64,000 bases of DNA from Aquabacter spiritensis (lineage in GTDB: Bacteria > Pseudomonadota > Alphaproteobacteria > Rhizobiales > Xanthobacteraceae). This document shows, one piece after another, positions 33,003-43,078 of the stretch. A program made the position numbers and the translations under genes. Where the stretch lies: assembly GCF_004346185.1 (NCBI RefSeq), contig NZ_SMAI01000009.1:157003-221002 (forward strand), in the 5' to 3' direction. The notes beneath the pieces were generated by a model. The model saw only the letters and a list, made by a program, of their open reading frames with translations, was not told the origin of the DNA and searched no databases. Every line of letters starts with the position of its first letter. Position 1 is the first letter of the stretch.

Positions 33003-34228
33003 GTGCGGTCGCTCTCAGACAGGGAGACGGAAGAGCCGCCGGCATGGCTGTCACCGGCGCGCACAGCATGGGCGGCGGCGGAGAAGCCATGGCGAAGCGA
33101 CTGGCCGCGCTTCATGCGCTTGGCCCAATCGGGGATCTCGCCGGCCGAGGAAGCCGAGGCGGTACCGCCGACGGCATTCGCGAGCGGTGAGATGGCGGCG
33201 GAGCCCGCAGCCCGCGCGACGCCACCCAGTCCCGAGGCGACACCCGCCATGCCGGACTGGCCTGCCGCGCCGAGGCTATAGGCTGTCGCACCTCCTCGCG
33301 CCGCGGCCGCCGTCGCCGAGAGCGCCGCCCCACCGCCGCGGACGGCGAGGCTGGCCGCACCGCCGGCCGCCATCAGCGCGCCACCGGCGGCGAGGCCCGT
33401 CCCGACGGCTGACCCGGCGCTCAGCTGTGGCCCACCGGAAACGAGGCCTGCGGCAATGCCGGGACCGAAAATGCCGAGACCGAGAAGGGAAAGGGCAGCC
33501 AGCACGATGGCCATGGCGTCATCGATGGTCGGCGTCTGGCCCCCCAAGCCAGCGGTGAACTGGCCGAACAGGGTCGAGCCGATGCCGATGATGACGGCGA
33601 GCACCATCACCTTGATGCCGGAGGAGACCACATTGCCCAGCACCCGCTCGGCCATGAAGGCGGTCTTGCCGAACAGGCCGAAGGGGATCAGCACGAAGCC
33701 GGCGAGCGTGGTCAGCTTGAACTCGATCAGGGTGACGAAGAGCTGGACGGCGAGGATGAAGAAGGAGAGCAGCACCAGCGCCCAGGCGAAGAGCAGACAG
33801 GCGATTTGGATGAAGTTCTCGAAGAAGGCGACCCAGCCCATCAGATCGGAGATGGACTCGAGCAGTGGCCTACCGGCATCGAGCCCGGTCTGCGCCACCT
33901 TGCCCGGACGCATGAGGTCGCTGACGGAAAATGCCGTGCCCGATCCCTTCAGCCCAAGCCCGGCGAAGCTCTCGAAGACGATGCGGGCGAGGTTGTTCCA
34001 GTTGCCGATGATGTAGGCGAAGACGCCGACAAACAGCGTCTTCTTGATGAGCCGCGCGATGACATCGTCATCCGCCCCCCAGGACCAGAACAGCGCCGCC
34101 AGCGTCACATCTATGACGATGAGGGTGGTGGCGATGAAGGCGACCTCGCCGCCGAGGAGCCCGAACCCGCTGTCGATATAGGAGGTGAAGACCCCAAGGA
34201 AGTTATCGATGACGCCGGTGCCGTTCAT
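32999..34228 (-). CDS. trbL: TrbL/VirB6 conjugal transfer protein
   Basis: 409 residues, a polytopic inner-membrane protein with about six hydrophobic segments in the first 270 residues (for example TLIVIDVTLAALFWSW, ALVLLSFFILAVQLFVTLIE). The long Gly/Ala/Ser-rich tail after residue 270 is usual for TrbL. Contains GFVLIPFGLFGKTAFMAERV, typical of the family. Part of the channel through which the DNA passes. Confidence 0.94.
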   Translation of the reverse strand: MNGTGVIDNFLGVFTSYIDSGFGLLGGEVAFIATTLIVIDVTLAALFWSWGADDDVIARLIKKTLFVGVFAYIIGNWNNLARIVFESFAGLGLKGSGTAFSVSDLMRPGKVAQTGLDAGRPLLESISDLMGWVAFFENFIQIACLLFAWALVLLSFFILAVQLFVTLIEFKLTTLAGFVLIPFGLFGKTAFMAERVLGNVVSSGIKVMVLAVIIGIGSTLFGQFTAGLGGQTPTIDDAMAIVLAALSLLGLGIFGPGIAAGLVSGGPQLSAGSAVGTGLAAGGALMAAGGAASLAVRGGGAALSATAAAARGGATAYSLGAAGQSGMAGVASGLGGVARAAGSAAISPLANAVGGTASASSAGEIPDWAKRMKRGQSLRHGFSAAAHAVRAGDSHAGGSSVSLSESDRT

Positions 34229-34231
34229 GGC

Positions 34232-34501
34232 TCAGCGGCCTTCGTTCGGCGCGGGACGGCCGAGAAACCGGTCGCGCGTTTGCGCCCAGACCTTCAGGCA
34301 GGCGGCGTCCTGCGCGGCGGCTTCTCCAAGCTGCTGACACTGCCGCTGCTCATCGCGCAGAGGATCGCGCTCGGCCTTGACCGTCCGACTGGGGGAAGGC
34401 TCCGCCGCCTTCTCCTCCCGGCTCATCTCCAGAACCGCCACCGTGCCGGCGATGGCCACGAAGATCACCGCGCCGAGCCGGGCCAGCATGGCTCCGTGCA
34501 T
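34232..34501 (-). CDS. TrbK-alt, putative entry exclusion protein
   Basis: 89 residues: one N-terminal membrane segment (LARLGAVIFVAIAGTVAVLE) and a charged soluble part with CQQLGEAAAQDAACLKVWAQTRDRFLGRP. This fits the TrbK-alt family found between trbJ and trbL in these operons, thought to limit entry of a second copy of the element. Assignment rests on position, size and the C-x(15-20)-C tail. Confidence 0.75.
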   Translation of the reverse strand: MHGAMLARLGAVIFVAIAGTVAVLEMSREEKAAEPSPSRTVKAERDPLRDEQRQCQQLGEAAAQDAACLKVWAQTRDRFLGRPAPNEGR

Positions 34502-34512
34502 GTCGGCCTCCC

Positions 34513-35265
34513 TCAGTTGCTGAACATGCGGGCATTGCCGGCCTGATAGCCGGCGCCCGGGGTGAGGAAGCGCCGGCGTTGCTCACGGCCCTGCTCGGCC
34601 GCGGTCGCGCGTTCCGCCTCGGACAGCGCCGCAGCGCGCCCATTGGCGGAAATCAACGCGATCAGGTCGGAAAGCTGCTGCGACTGCAAAGCGAGCAATT
34701 GGTTGCCGGCCTGCGTGGCCTGAAGGGCGCCCGTGGCACCCTGGCTCTGGCCGACGAGGGTCGCCATCTCGGCCTTGCTGGCGTCGACATTGCCGACGAC
34801 GCCGGCTTGGATCCGCAGCGCATCCTGCAGGCCCCCGACGGTGGTCTGCCAGCGCGCGCGCGCCCCGGCGACGAGATTGGCATCGGAGGCCGAGAGCGGG
34901 ATATTGCCATAGCGCTGCTGGAAGGCCTGGTCGATCTGGCCGACATCGAAGGCGATGCTCTGCGCCTGTCCCAGAAGCTGCTGGGTGCGCTGGACCGATT
35001 GCTGGATCTTCTGCAGCGAGGAATGCGGCAGGCTGGCGAGATTGCGGGCCTGGTTGATCAGCATCTGCGCTTCGTTCTGCAGCGAAGTGATCTGGTTGTT
35101 GATCTGCTCCAGCGCCCGGGCGGCCGAGATCATGTTCTCGGCGTAGTTCCAGGGGTCATAGACCGTGAGAGCCTGCGCGGACGGGGGCAGCACGGGTGCG
35201 AGAGCGAGCGGCGCGGTCAGCAGCGCGACGGCGAACGCGGATAGGCGCGGATGGGACAGCGTCAT
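34513..35265 (-). CDS. trbJ: TrbJ/VirB5 conjugal transfer protein
   Basis: 250 residues with a signal peptide (LSAFAVALLTAPLALAPVLP, cleavage near AQA) and a mature helical protein starting LTVYDPWNYAENMISAARAL, typical of TrbJ. Periplasmic or pilus-tip component. Start overlaps the trbE stop by ATGA. Confidence 0.93.
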   Translation of the reverse strand: MTLSHPRLSAFAVALLTAPLALAPVLPPSAQALTVYDPWNYAENMISAARALEQINNQITSLQNEAQMLINQARNLASLPHSSLQKIQQSVQRTQQLLGQAQSIAFDVGQIDQAFQQRYGNIPLSASDANLVAGARARWQTTVGGLQDALRIQAGVVGNVDASKAEMATLVGQSQGATGALQATQAGNQLLALQSQQLSDLIALISANGRAAALSEAERATAAEQGREQRRRFLTPGAGYQAGNARMFSN

Positions 35266-37700
35266 GGCTGCGTCTCCAGATTGGTAAGGTTGGGAATGAG
35301 GTCCGCGGCCCAGACGAGGCCGCGATGACGCAGCCAGGCGTCCAGGAAGCCGTCGCGACCGTGCGCGGCGAAGATCTTGTCGATGGCCTGTTGGTCGGAC
35401 TTGGAGGACGCCGCGCACAGCGCCAGCGCGACCTGCGACAGCCCGAGTTCGAACAGCCGGTTGCCACGCCGCGACTGGCAATAGTAGTCGCGCTTCGGCA
35501 TGGCCCGCGCGAGGATTTCGATCTGCCGGTCGTTCAGGCCGAAGCGGCGATATATGGCGGTGATCTGCGGCTCGATGGCCCGCTCATTGGGGAGCAGAAG
35601 ACGGGTCGGGCAGCTCTCGATGATCGCCGGGGCAATCGCCGAGCCATCAATGTCGGACAGCGACTGCGTGGCGAAGATCACGCTGGCGTTCTTCTTGCGC
35701 AGCGTCTTCAGCCATTCCCGCAGCTGGCCGGCGAAGCCCTCATCGTCCAGCGCCAGCCAGCCTTCATCAATGATGATCAGGGTCGGCGATCCATCGAGCC
35801 GGTCTTCGATGCGGTGGAACAGATAGGCCAGCACCGCCGGCGCGGCCTCCGTCCCGATCAGCCCTTCGGTCTCAAAGGCTTGGACCGTGGCCGAACCCAG
35901 ATGCTCGCTCTCCGCATCCAGCAGCCGGCCCCAGGCTCCGCCGATGCAGTAAGGACGCAGCGCCTGCTTCAGATCGTTGGACTGCAGGAGGACGCAGAGG
36001 CCTGTGAGGGTGCGCTCCTCGTCCGGTGCCGAGGCCAGCGATGTCAGCGCCGTCCAGATGTGCTCCTTCACCTGCGGCGTAATGGCGACACCTTCGCGGG
36101 TGAGGATGGCGACGATCCAGTCGGCGGCCCAAGCGCGTTCCGCGGCCTCATCGATGCGCGCAAGCGGCTGGAGCGCGACAGTCTCCGCGCTCCCCTCGCT
36201 GAGCCCGCCGCCGAGATCGTGCCAGTCACCGCCCATGGCAAGCGCCGCAGCGCGGATGGAGCCGCCGAAGTCGAAGGCGAAGACTTGGGCTCTCGCATAG
36301 CGCCGGAACTGCAGCGCCATCAGCGCCAGCAGCACGGACTTGCCCGCGCCGGTGGGGCCGACGACGAGGGTGTGGCCGACATCGCCGACATGGAGGCAGA
36401 ATCGAAACGGGGTCGAGCCCTCGGTCTTGCCGAACAGCAGCGGCGGGGCATCGAAATGCGCGTCTCGGCTCTCGCCGGCCCACACCGCCGAGAGCGGGAT
36501 CATGTGGGCGAGATTGAGCGTCGAGATCGGTGGGTGCCGGACATTGGCGTAGACGTGGCCGGGAAGTGACCCGAGCCAGGCGTCGACGGCATTGAGGCTC
36601 TCGGCCATCGCGGTGAAATCGCGACCTTGGATGACCTTCTCGACCCGCCGCAGCTTCTCGTCGGCGATGCGCGGGTCAGCGTCCCACACCGTCACCGTCG
36701 CGGTGACATGAGCGATGCCGGCATGGTCCGCGCCGAGCTCCTGCAGCGCGAGGTCGGCATCTTCAGCCTTGTTTGCGGCATCCGAGTCCACAAGGACGGA
36801 GACCTCATTGGTCATCACCTCCTTCAAGATGGCGGCGATGGATTTGCGCTTGGCGAACCATTGTCGACGGATCCTGGTGAGCAGCCGGACCGCATCCGTC
36901 TTGTCGAGCAGGATCGCCCGGGTCGACCAGCGATAGGGAAAGGCCAGGCGGTTCAGCTCATCGAGCAGGCCGGGCGTCGTCACCGTGGGAAAGCCGGTGA
37001 TGGTCAGCACCCGCAGATGTTGGTCACCAAGGCGCGGGTCCAGCCCGCCCGTGAGCGGCTGATCGGCCAACAGCGCGTCGAGATAGATCGGCGTCTCCGG
37101 CACGCGGACGCGGTGCCTGTGCGTCGAGATGCAGCCATGCAGGTAGGTCAGCGTTTCGCCATCGTCGAGCCAGCGACATTCCGGCATGAAGGCGTCGATG
37201 AGGTTGAGAAGCCGATCGGTCCGGTCGGCAAAGCCGCGCAACGTCTCATGGGGATCAAGGCCCGCCTGATCGCGGCCCTCATAGAGCCAGCCTTCGGTGC
37301 GCGCCGCATCCTCGGCTGGAGGCAGGAAGGTGAAGGTTAGGAAGTAGCTCGACTCGAAATGGCTGCCGGCCTCTTCGAAATCGGCCCTCCGCTCGGCATC
37401 AACCAAAGCGGAAGCGGCATCCGGGAAGGCGCTCGCCGGATAGGCCGCGGCGGCATGGCGCTGCGCCTCCACGAAGATCGCCCATCCCGATCCGAGGCGA
37501 CGAAAGGCGTTGTTCAGCCGTCCGGCGGCCGCGACGAGCTCGGCGGGCACGGCGCTGTCGAGGTCCGGCCCACGAAACCGCGCCGTGCGCTGGAATGAGC
37601 CGTCCTTGTTCAGCACGATGCTTGGGGCGACAAGCGCCGCCCAGGGCAGGAAATCGGCAAGACGGCGGTTGCGGCTGCGATACTCGGCGAGGTTCATCAT
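35262..37700 (-). CDS. trbE: TrbE/VirB4 conjugal transfer ATPase
   Basis: 812 residues from the first of two adjacent ATGs. Cytoplasmic ATPase of the secretion channel: the N-terminal domain starts MMNLAEYRSRNRRLADFLPW; Walker A VGPTGAGKSVLLALM and Walker B LIIIDEGWLALDDEGFAGQL lie in the second half, followed by FATQSLSDIDGS. Full length. In the trbBCDEJKLFGI operon. Confidence 0.96.
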   Translation of the reverse strand: MMNLAEYRSRNRRLADFLPWAALVAPSIVLNKDGSFQRTARFRGPDLDSAVPAELVAAAGRLNNAFRRLGSGWAIFVEAQRHAAAAYPASAFPDAASALVDAERRADFEEAGSHFESSYFLTFTFLPPAEDAARTEGWLYEGRDQAGLDPHETLRGFADRTDRLLNLIDAFMPECRWLDDGETLTYLHGCISTHRHRVRVPETPIYLDALLADQPLTGGLDPRLGDQHLRVLTITGFPTVTTPGLLDELNRLAFPYRWSTRAILLDKTDAVRLLTRIRRQWFAKRKSIAAILKEVMTNEVSVLVDSDAANKAEDADLALQELGADHAGIAHVTATVTVWDADPRIADEKLRRVEKVIQGRDFTAMAESLNAVDAWLGSLPGHVYANVRHPPISTLNLAHMIPLSAVWAGESRDAHFDAPPLLFGKTEGSTPFRFCLHVGDVGHTLVVGPTGAGKSVLLALMALQFRRYARAQVFAFDFGGSIRAAALAMGGDWHDLGGGLSEGSAETVALQPLARIDEAAERAWAADWIVAILTREGVAITPQVKEHIWTALTSLASAPDEERTLTGLCVLLQSNDLKQALRPYCIGGAWGRLLDAESEHLGSATVQAFETEGLIGTEAAPAVLAYLFHRIEDRLDGSPTLIIIDEGWLALDDEGFAGQLREWLKTLRKKNASVIFATQSLSDIDGSAIAPAIIESCPTRLLLPNERAIEPQITAIYRRFGLNDRQIEILARAMPKRDYYCQSRRGNRLFELGLSQVALALCAASSKSDQQAIDKIFAAHGRDGFLDAWLRHRGLVWAADLIPNLTNLETQP

Positions 37701-37713
37701 CTCGGCACCCCGC

Positions 37714-37983
37714 TCAGACCGAGAGATGCGCGGGGATGCGCAGATGCCGCCGCACCACCTCGACGAAAAGCGGATCGCGCTTCGCGGCCCAAACCGCCGC
37801 GAGATGGCCAATCACCCCGATGGCGAGGCCGACCAGCCACAGGCGCAGGCCGAGACCTACGGCTCCGGCAAGCGTGCCATTGACGATGGCGATGGCACGC
37901 GGCGCGCCGCCGAGCAGGATCGGCTCGATTAGCGCCCGGTGGACCGGCACGCTGAAGCCGGGAACCTCGACCGCTTCGCCCAT
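37714..37983 (-). CDS. trbD: TrbD/VirB3 conjugal transfer protein
   Basis: 89 residues: EVPGFSVPVHRALIEPILLG, then two membrane helices (AIVNGTLAGAVGLGLRLWLV and GLAIGVIGHLAAVWAA) and KRDPLFVEVVRRHLRIP. This is the VirB3/TrbD pattern. The ATG overlaps the trbC stop. Confidence 0.93.
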   Translation of the reverse strand: MGEAVEVPGFSVPVHRALIEPILLGGAPRAIAIVNGTLAGAVGLGLRLWLVGLAIGVIGHLAAVWAAKRDPLFVEVVRRHLRIPAHLSV

Positions 37984-38315
37984 CAGACCAGCGCTCCGCC
38001 GCCGAAGGAGAAGAAGGACAGGAAGAAGCTCGAGGCGGCGAAGGCGATCGACAGGCCGAACACGATCTGGATCAGCCGCCGGAAGCCACCCGACGTGTCG
38101 CCAAAGGCCAGCGCCAGCCCGGTCGAGATGATGACGATGACGGCGATGATCTTGGCGACGGGCCCCTCGATCGACTGGAGGATGGATTGCAGCGGCGCCT
38201 CCCACGGCATGGACGAGCCGGAGGCATGAGCGCTGGCCGTGGCCATCAGGCTGACGCAGGTGGCAGACACAGCCAGTCGGGCTGCGCTGCCGGCGCGATG
38301 GAGCGATCGGATCAT
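37983..38315 (-). CDS. trbC: TrbC/VirB2 pilin
   Basis: 110 residues with a long signal peptide (cleavage near AHASGSS), then two hydrophobic helices (PVAKIIAVIVIISTGLALAF and LIQIVFGLSIAFAASSFFLS) with GDTSGGFRR between. The pilin of the mating apparatus. ATGA overlaps on both sides. Confidence 0.93.
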   Translation of the reverse strand: MIRSLHRAGSAARLAVSATCVSLMATASAHASGSSMPWEAPLQSILQSIEGPVAKIIAVIVIISTGLALAFGDTSGGFRRLIQIVFGLSIAFAASSFFLSFFSFGGGALV

Positions 38316-39283
38316 GTGGGATCTCCGGTGATTAGAGGAGTGACGCGGTAGTCGCCATCGGGGCCGAGGCCCTCGACATGGGCGAGTTCTGTGAGCCGGC
38401 GCGCCGCGCCGCGCCCCGAGAGCACGGCCACGAGATTGATGGTCTCGGCGATCAACGCGCGCGGGACGGTGACGACGGCTTCCTGGATGAGTTGCTCCAT
38501 CCGCCGCAGGGCGCCGAGCGCGCTGCCGGCATGGATGGTGCCGATGCCCCCGGGATGGCCGGTGCCCCAGGCCTTCAAAAGGTCCAGCGCCTCAGCGCCG
38601 CGCACCTCGCCGATGGGAATGCGGTCGGGACGCAGGCGCAGCGCGGAACGAACAAGGTCGGATAGCGAGGCGACGCCGTCCATGGTGCGCAGAGCGACGA
38701 GGTTCGGCGCCGCGCATTGCAGCTCGCGTGTATCCTCAATGAGCACGACGCGATCGGACGTTTTTGCCACCTCCGCAAGCAGCGCGTTGGTCAGCGTGGT
38801 CTTGCCCGTCGAGGTGCCGCCGGCCACCAGGATGTTGGCGCGGGACGCAACGGCCGATCGCAGGGCTTGTGCCTGTCCGGCGGGCATGATCCCGGCGCGG
38901 ACATAGTCCTCGAGCGTGAACACCGCGACGGCGGGCTTACGGATGGCAAAGGTCGGGGCCGCCACGACCGGCGGCAACAGGCCCTCGAAACGTTCGCCGG
39001 TCTCGGGCAGTTCGGCTGAAACACGCGGTGCTCCCGCATGCACCTCGGCGCCGACATGGTGTGCGAGGAGCCGCACAATGCGCTCGCCATCCGCTGCCGA
39101 CAGCTTCTCGCCTGTGTCGCCCAACCCTTCTGAGAGCCGGTCGATCCACAGCCGCCCGTCCGGGTTCAGCATCACCTCGACGATGGCCGAGTCTTCCAGA
39201 TGCCGGGCGATCGCCGGACCCAGTGCCGTGCGCAGCATCCGCGCGCCGCGGGCAAAACCCTGATGATGTTGTGCTGCCGCCAT
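38312..39283 (-). CDS. trbB: TrbB/VirB11 conjugal transfer ATPase
   Basis: 323 residues. Hexameric secretion ATPase: Walker [21 protein letters not shown], the Asp box [11 protein letters not shown], and the VirB11 box [19 protein letters not shown] followed by [15 protein letters not shown]. First gene of the trb run here. In related elements copG and traG stand directly upstream; here 17.5 kb of cargo separates them, so trbB needs a promoter inside 39284-39751. Confidence 0.96.
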   Translation of the reverse strand: MAAAQHHQGFARGARMLRTALGPAIARHLEDSAIVEVMLNPDGRLWIDRLSEGLGDTGEKLSAADGERIVRLLAHHVGAEVHAGAPRVSAELPETGERFEGLLPPVVAAPTFAIRKPAVAVFTLEDYVRAGIMPAGQAQALRSAVASRANILVAGGTSTGKTTLTNALLAEVAKTSDRVVLIEDTRELQCAAPNLVALRTMDGVASLSDLVRSALRLRPDRIPIGEVRGAEALDLLKAWGTGHPGGIGTIHAGSALGALRRMEQLIQEAVVTVPRALIAETINLVAVLSGRGAARRLTELAHVEGLGPDGDYRVTPLITGDPT

Positions 39284-39751
39284 CCCAACCCCGACAATGC
39301 CGGGGTCATGACGATCTCATCCCGGGTGGGGATGATTAAAAGAGCCCGATATTGGGCCGGTTCAACAGGATTCCATCCGCGTCGCAGCGTGGCGTGCAAT
39401 GACAGGCGAACGGCGGAGTTGCGCCAGAAGCAGAAGGTCGCTGCGACGACGTCATGATCGACCGCTTTGGGGCCGGTGGCAGACTGTCCGCTATTGGGGG
39501 ACTTCAAACGGAAGCGGACATATCGCCGATGAATGTCCGATGCCGAGACTGACCCTTAACGGACGCTGTTAACGTCCACTCGTCGGACTTGGCTTTTCGA
39601 TCGAGGGAACGCTGATGCGGCTAATCACCTAGGAGCGGATGGGTTCCGTTTAGGTGGTATTGCAAAAATCCCGCGCGAGTCGGCGGGCCTCTTGCTTTGG
39701 CCGCGCTGTTCGTCGAGCGTGTGACGTTCGATCCGTGCGGGAGGGGACAAA
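39284..39751. other. Gap at left edge of cargo: trbB promoter region and repeat-like sequence
   Basis: 468 bases without a recognised gene. 39470-39560 reads like the dispersed intergenic repeats of Rhizobiales (TGTCCGCTATTGGGG, then GAAGCGGACAT and GAATGTCCG), and similar text recurs near 46036. An imperfect inverted repeat (CACCTA/TAGGTG arms) lies at 39626-39656. The promoters of trbB (minus) and of the SIR2 gene (plus) must be in here. Confidence 0.4.
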
Positions 39752-41014
39752 ATGACGGCGGACTTCGATGCAGCGGTGGAGGACGTGACCGCACATCTCA
39801 CTTCGGAGCGTCAGGCGTGGCTCTTCGGCGCTGGCATCAGCTGCCGCTCGGGGCTTCCGCTAATGTACCCTCTCACCGAACTCGTGGCGGCGAACTATGC
39901 AGATGCGGCGGCAGACCATCACGTGCTTTTCGCGTGTCTGAAGTCGAGCCTGCCTGACACGGCTCATATCGAACACGTACTCAGCCAGCTCGGCGACTTT
40001 ATCGCACTAGCCGAAAGGTCTAAGGACCAGAAAATCGCCATCGGCAGCGCGGAATATGCGGTGGAGACACTTCGTGCGCTGCACGGCAGAATTCGTGACG
40101 CAATCCGTGACGTGATCCGGCGGGGCTATCTGCCTGGAGCGGGCGGCGAGGCCCCGAAGGTCGCCGAAGAGGGGACGCATGTTGTGAAGGTCGAGTACCA
40201 TCGCGATTTTCTTCGGACCCTTTTTGCGGCTCGCGACAAGGTAGGCCGCCCCCTGCGCCCCGTCGTTTTCTTCACTCTGAACTATGACACGCTGATTGAA
40301 GATGCGCTTGCCCTCGAACGGATCAGCTTCGTCGATGGGTTCAGCGGCGGGGCAATGGCCTATTGGGCCCCCGAGACGGCCTATGCAGAAACCGGCGCTG
40401 GCGGTCGGGTAGCAGCTCACTTGATCAAGTTGCATGGCTCGATTGACTGGCACGCCGAAGGTACCGGATCGGTCATCCGCTGTCGTGAGGGGTGCGGCTA
40501 TCCCGAGCGGGCGGGCAATGTGCTGATCTACCCGCAGGCCACCAAGTACGTGGCTACCCAGCGCGATCCCTTTGCCTTGCTGTTCGAGAAGCTGCGCGAG
40601 GTGTTGCGTTCGCCGCAGCCGATGGTCTTTGCGATCTGCGGCTACAGCTTCGGCGACGAGCACGTAGACCTCCAGATCGAGGAAGCTATGGCCAAGCCCG
40701 ACTGCAAGACGGTGTTGGTAGCGTTCGTTCGTGAGCAGGAGAAGGCGGGCATATCCCAGTTGCCGGACAAGCTCGTTGATTGGATGGCAAATAAGCCGTG
40801 GGCCAACCGCATCTTCGCCCTTACCGACAAAGGCCTCTACCACGGCAGCACCACGAACCTTTCCCAGGCGGACGAAACTTATGAGTGGTGGACCTTCGAG
40901 GGGCTGACCAAGTTCCTCGGCGACGGCCCGCAGCACGTGGAAGACAACGTCGTGGCTTTCCCTGCGCTTGTCGCGGGCGTCGAGGACGCTGCTGCTGTTG
41001 GGAGCGCCGAATGA
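39752..41014 (+). CDS. SIR2-domain NADase, defence protein (SIR2-HerA pair)
   Basis: 420 residues. SIR2-fold markers: LFGAGISCRSGLPL at residues 24-37 (NAD loop), FFTLNYDTLIEDAL and LIKLHGSIDWH with the likely catalytic histidine, then FAICGYSFGDEHVD. The gene stop overlaps the ATG of a HerA-type ATPase. This pairing is the described SIR2-HerA antiphage system, in which a complex of both depletes NAD+ after infection. Cytoplasmic. The system sits inside ICE cargo next to a restriction-modification enzyme. Confidence 0.88.
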   Translation: MTADFDAAVEDVTAHLTSERQAWLFGAGISCRSGLPLMYPLTELVAANYADAAADHHVLFACLKSSLPDTAHIEHVLSQLGDFIALAERSKDQKIAIGSAEYAVETLRALHGRIRDAIRDVIRRGYLPGAGGEAPKVAEEGTHVVKVEYHRDFLRTLFAARDKVGRPLRPVVFFTLNYDTLIEDALALERISFVDGFSGGAMAYWAPETAYAETGAGGRVAAHLIKLHGSIDWHAEGTGSVIRCREGCGYPERAGNVLIYPQATKYVATQRDPFALLFEKLREVLRSPQPMVFAICGYSFGDEHVDLQIEEAMAKPDCKTVLVAFVREQEKAGISQLPDKLVDWMANKPWANRIFALTDKGLYHGSTTNLSQADETYEWWTFEGLTKFLGDGPQHVEDNVVAFPALVAGVEDAAAVGSAE

Positions 41015-42852
41015 GGCCCTTCGACGTCGTCCCCGACCTCAAGATCGGTTCGATCATTGAGGTTTCCGGAACCACCGCCCGTGTCGAACTCGATGGCGGC
41101 ATTACCGAACTCAACCGCACCTACCAGGGGCGGGTGTACGCCGTCGGTCAGATCGCCAGTGTCGTGAAAATCCATTTCGGTAGGCGGGTCCTCTTCGCGT
41201 ATGTCCGGCTTCTGCGGATGCGGTCCGATATGCAACTCGAAGGCGGCGGCCCTACGTTGCCGCCTGAGCGCGATCAGCGGATCATGGAGATTGATCTTTT
41301 CGGGGAGGGCGTCTGGCACGCCAACCATAGCATCCTGGAATTCGGTCGGGGCGTCACGACTTATCCCTTGCCCCTGCAAGGGGTCTACCTGATGGCGCAT
41401 CAGGAAGTGCAGGCCCTTTTCACTGCTGCGGAACAGCAGCGGGGGGACGGCGAGGACCCCATGGTTGAGATCGGTCGCTACGTGGGCGCCGAAGCCGCCG
41501 TAGCTCGCGCCAACATCAACAAGATGTTCGGCCAGCACTGCGCCATTCTCGGCTCCACGGGCTCGGGTAAATCCGCGACGGTCGCGGCCCTGCTTCACGG
41601 CTTGCTCAACCAGCCCAGCGCAGCCGGCACCTGGCGCCCACGAATCGTCGTCATTGATCCTCATGGTGAGTACGCCAAGGCGTTCGGGGAGCGCGCGATC
41701 GTTTATAGGGCCTACGACTCCAGCGCCGGTGGTGAAGAAGCCGCGCGGCCAATCCTTCGGCTTCCGTACTGGCTTATGACCGGTGATGAGTTCCGATCGC
41801 TGGTCATCGGCAAGACCGAAGAGGAAGCCACTTCGCAGAACAATATCGTCTACAAGGCGCTGGCCCATGCTCGCATGGTGCACCTGAAGCTCATCGAAGC
41901 CTCCAAAAGCTGGATCGATCAGACCACGGACAAGGTGCCGGACGATCCACGCCCGTTGAAGAATGAAGACGCAGCGAAGGTCGCCGCATTCGACCGTGAT
42001 CTGCCTTTCCCGTTTTCGCTAGATGAATTCGTCGCTCACATCGTCGAAGAGCAAGGCGTAACGACGGACGCGAAGGGGGCGGTCAAGCGAAAGTCGGTGA
42101 CGGATTCTAAGTCGCACCGCTCGATCTTGGACAAGCTGAATGTCCTGCGCGCCGATCCGCGTCTCTCGTTCATGCTCAAGAACCACGCCGACGGCGACCC
42201 TGAGCTTGCCGAGATCATTGCGCAGTTCGTGGGGGAGAACGCGGCGAATGAGCAGAAGGACATCAGGATCGTTGATATCTCCGGCCTCCCAAATGAGGTC
42301 GCCGGCCCGCTCGCTGCAGTCATAGCCAGGCTGCTCTTCCAATACAAGATTTGGCAGACGCGCGAGGAGCGAGAGCGCGATCCCGTTCTGCTCGTCTGCG
42401 AAGAGGCGCACCGCTATGTGCCCAACCACGGGCAGGCAGAGTACGAGGCTGCCCAAGTGGCCATTCGGCGCCTTGCACGTGAGGGGCGCAAATACGGCCT
42501 TGGCCTGATGCTCGTCTCGCAACGGCCAGCGGATGTTGAGAGTACGGTGCTCTCCCAGTGCAATAGCTGGGTGATCCTTCGCCTCACCAACTCCGCCGAC
42601 CAGGAGCACGTCGGGCGCTTCCTACCCGATAGCCTTGCTGGCCTAACCAAGCTACTCCCGTCACTTGTCCGGCGCGAAGCCGTCTTCGTCGGGGAGGCTG
42701 CCGCTATCCCTGCGAGGATCAAAATCCGCGAACTCAGCGAGCAACAGCTCCCCGACTCGAACGACATTAAGTTCGCCGATGGCTGGGCCAAACCACCCAT
42801 TCGACGCGCAGACATCGAGGCCGTGGTGAAACGGTGGCGTCGTGAGGTTTAA
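41011..42852 (+). CDS. HerA-type DNA translocase ATPase (SIR2-HerA pair)
   Basis: 613 residues. N-terminal HAS barrel (IGSIIEVSGTTARVELDGG), Walker A ILGSTGSGKSATVAALLHG near residue 183, IVVIDPHGEYAKAF, Walker B LLVCEEAHRYVPNHG near 460, an arginine-rich RRLAREGRKYGLGLMLVSQR sensor region. HerA forms a hexameric ring that binds DNA; with SIR2 it makes the defence assembly. The ATG lies in the SIR2 stop (ATGA), so expression is coupled. Confidence 0.9.
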   Translation: MRPFDVVPDLKIGSIIEVSGTTARVELDGGITELNRTYQGRVYAVGQIASVVKIHFGRRVLFAYVRLLRMRSDMQLEGGGPTLPPERDQRIMEIDLFGEGVWHANHSILEFGRGVTTYPLPLQGVYLMAHQEVQALFTAAEQQRGDGEDPMVEIGRYVGAEAAVARANINKMFGQHCAILGSTGSGKSATVAALLHGLLNQPSAAGTWRPRIVVIDPHGEYAKAFGERAIVYRAYDSSAGGEEAARPILRLPYWLMTGDEFRSLVIGKTEEEATSQNNIVYKALAHARMVHLKLIEASKSWIDQTTDKVPDDPRPLKNEDAAKVAAFDRDLPFPFSLDEFVAHIVEEQGVTTDAKGAVKRKSVTDSKSHRSILDKLNVLRADPRLSFMLKNHADGDPELAEIIAQFVGENAANEQKDIRIVDISGLPNEVAGPLAAVIARLLFQYKIWQTREERERDPVLLVCEEAHRYVPNHGQAEYEAAQVAIRRLAREGRKYGLGLMLVSQRPADVESTVLSQCNSWVILRLTNSADQEHVGRFLPDSLAGLTKLLPSLVRREAVFVGEAAAIPARIKIRELSEQQLPDSNDIKFADGWAKPPIRRADIEAVVKRWRREV

Positions 42853-43078
42853 GCCTTACTAAGTGAAGCGCTTATCAATTAGGTCATACCGATTCTGAAT
42901 GGACATGAAGTCCCGTTCATCCTAGGGAGGGGCAGATTCAAAGTAAAGCTAGCGCTAATTTGGGAAGAGAACGAGAAAAAAGTCGCCCCCCGAATTTGTC
43001 GGGAGTTGAAGATACTGTGGTGAAAATCATCGTGCAGAGCTATTGCATCCCAATGCGGCGTATTGCTCCGGGGTGTCT

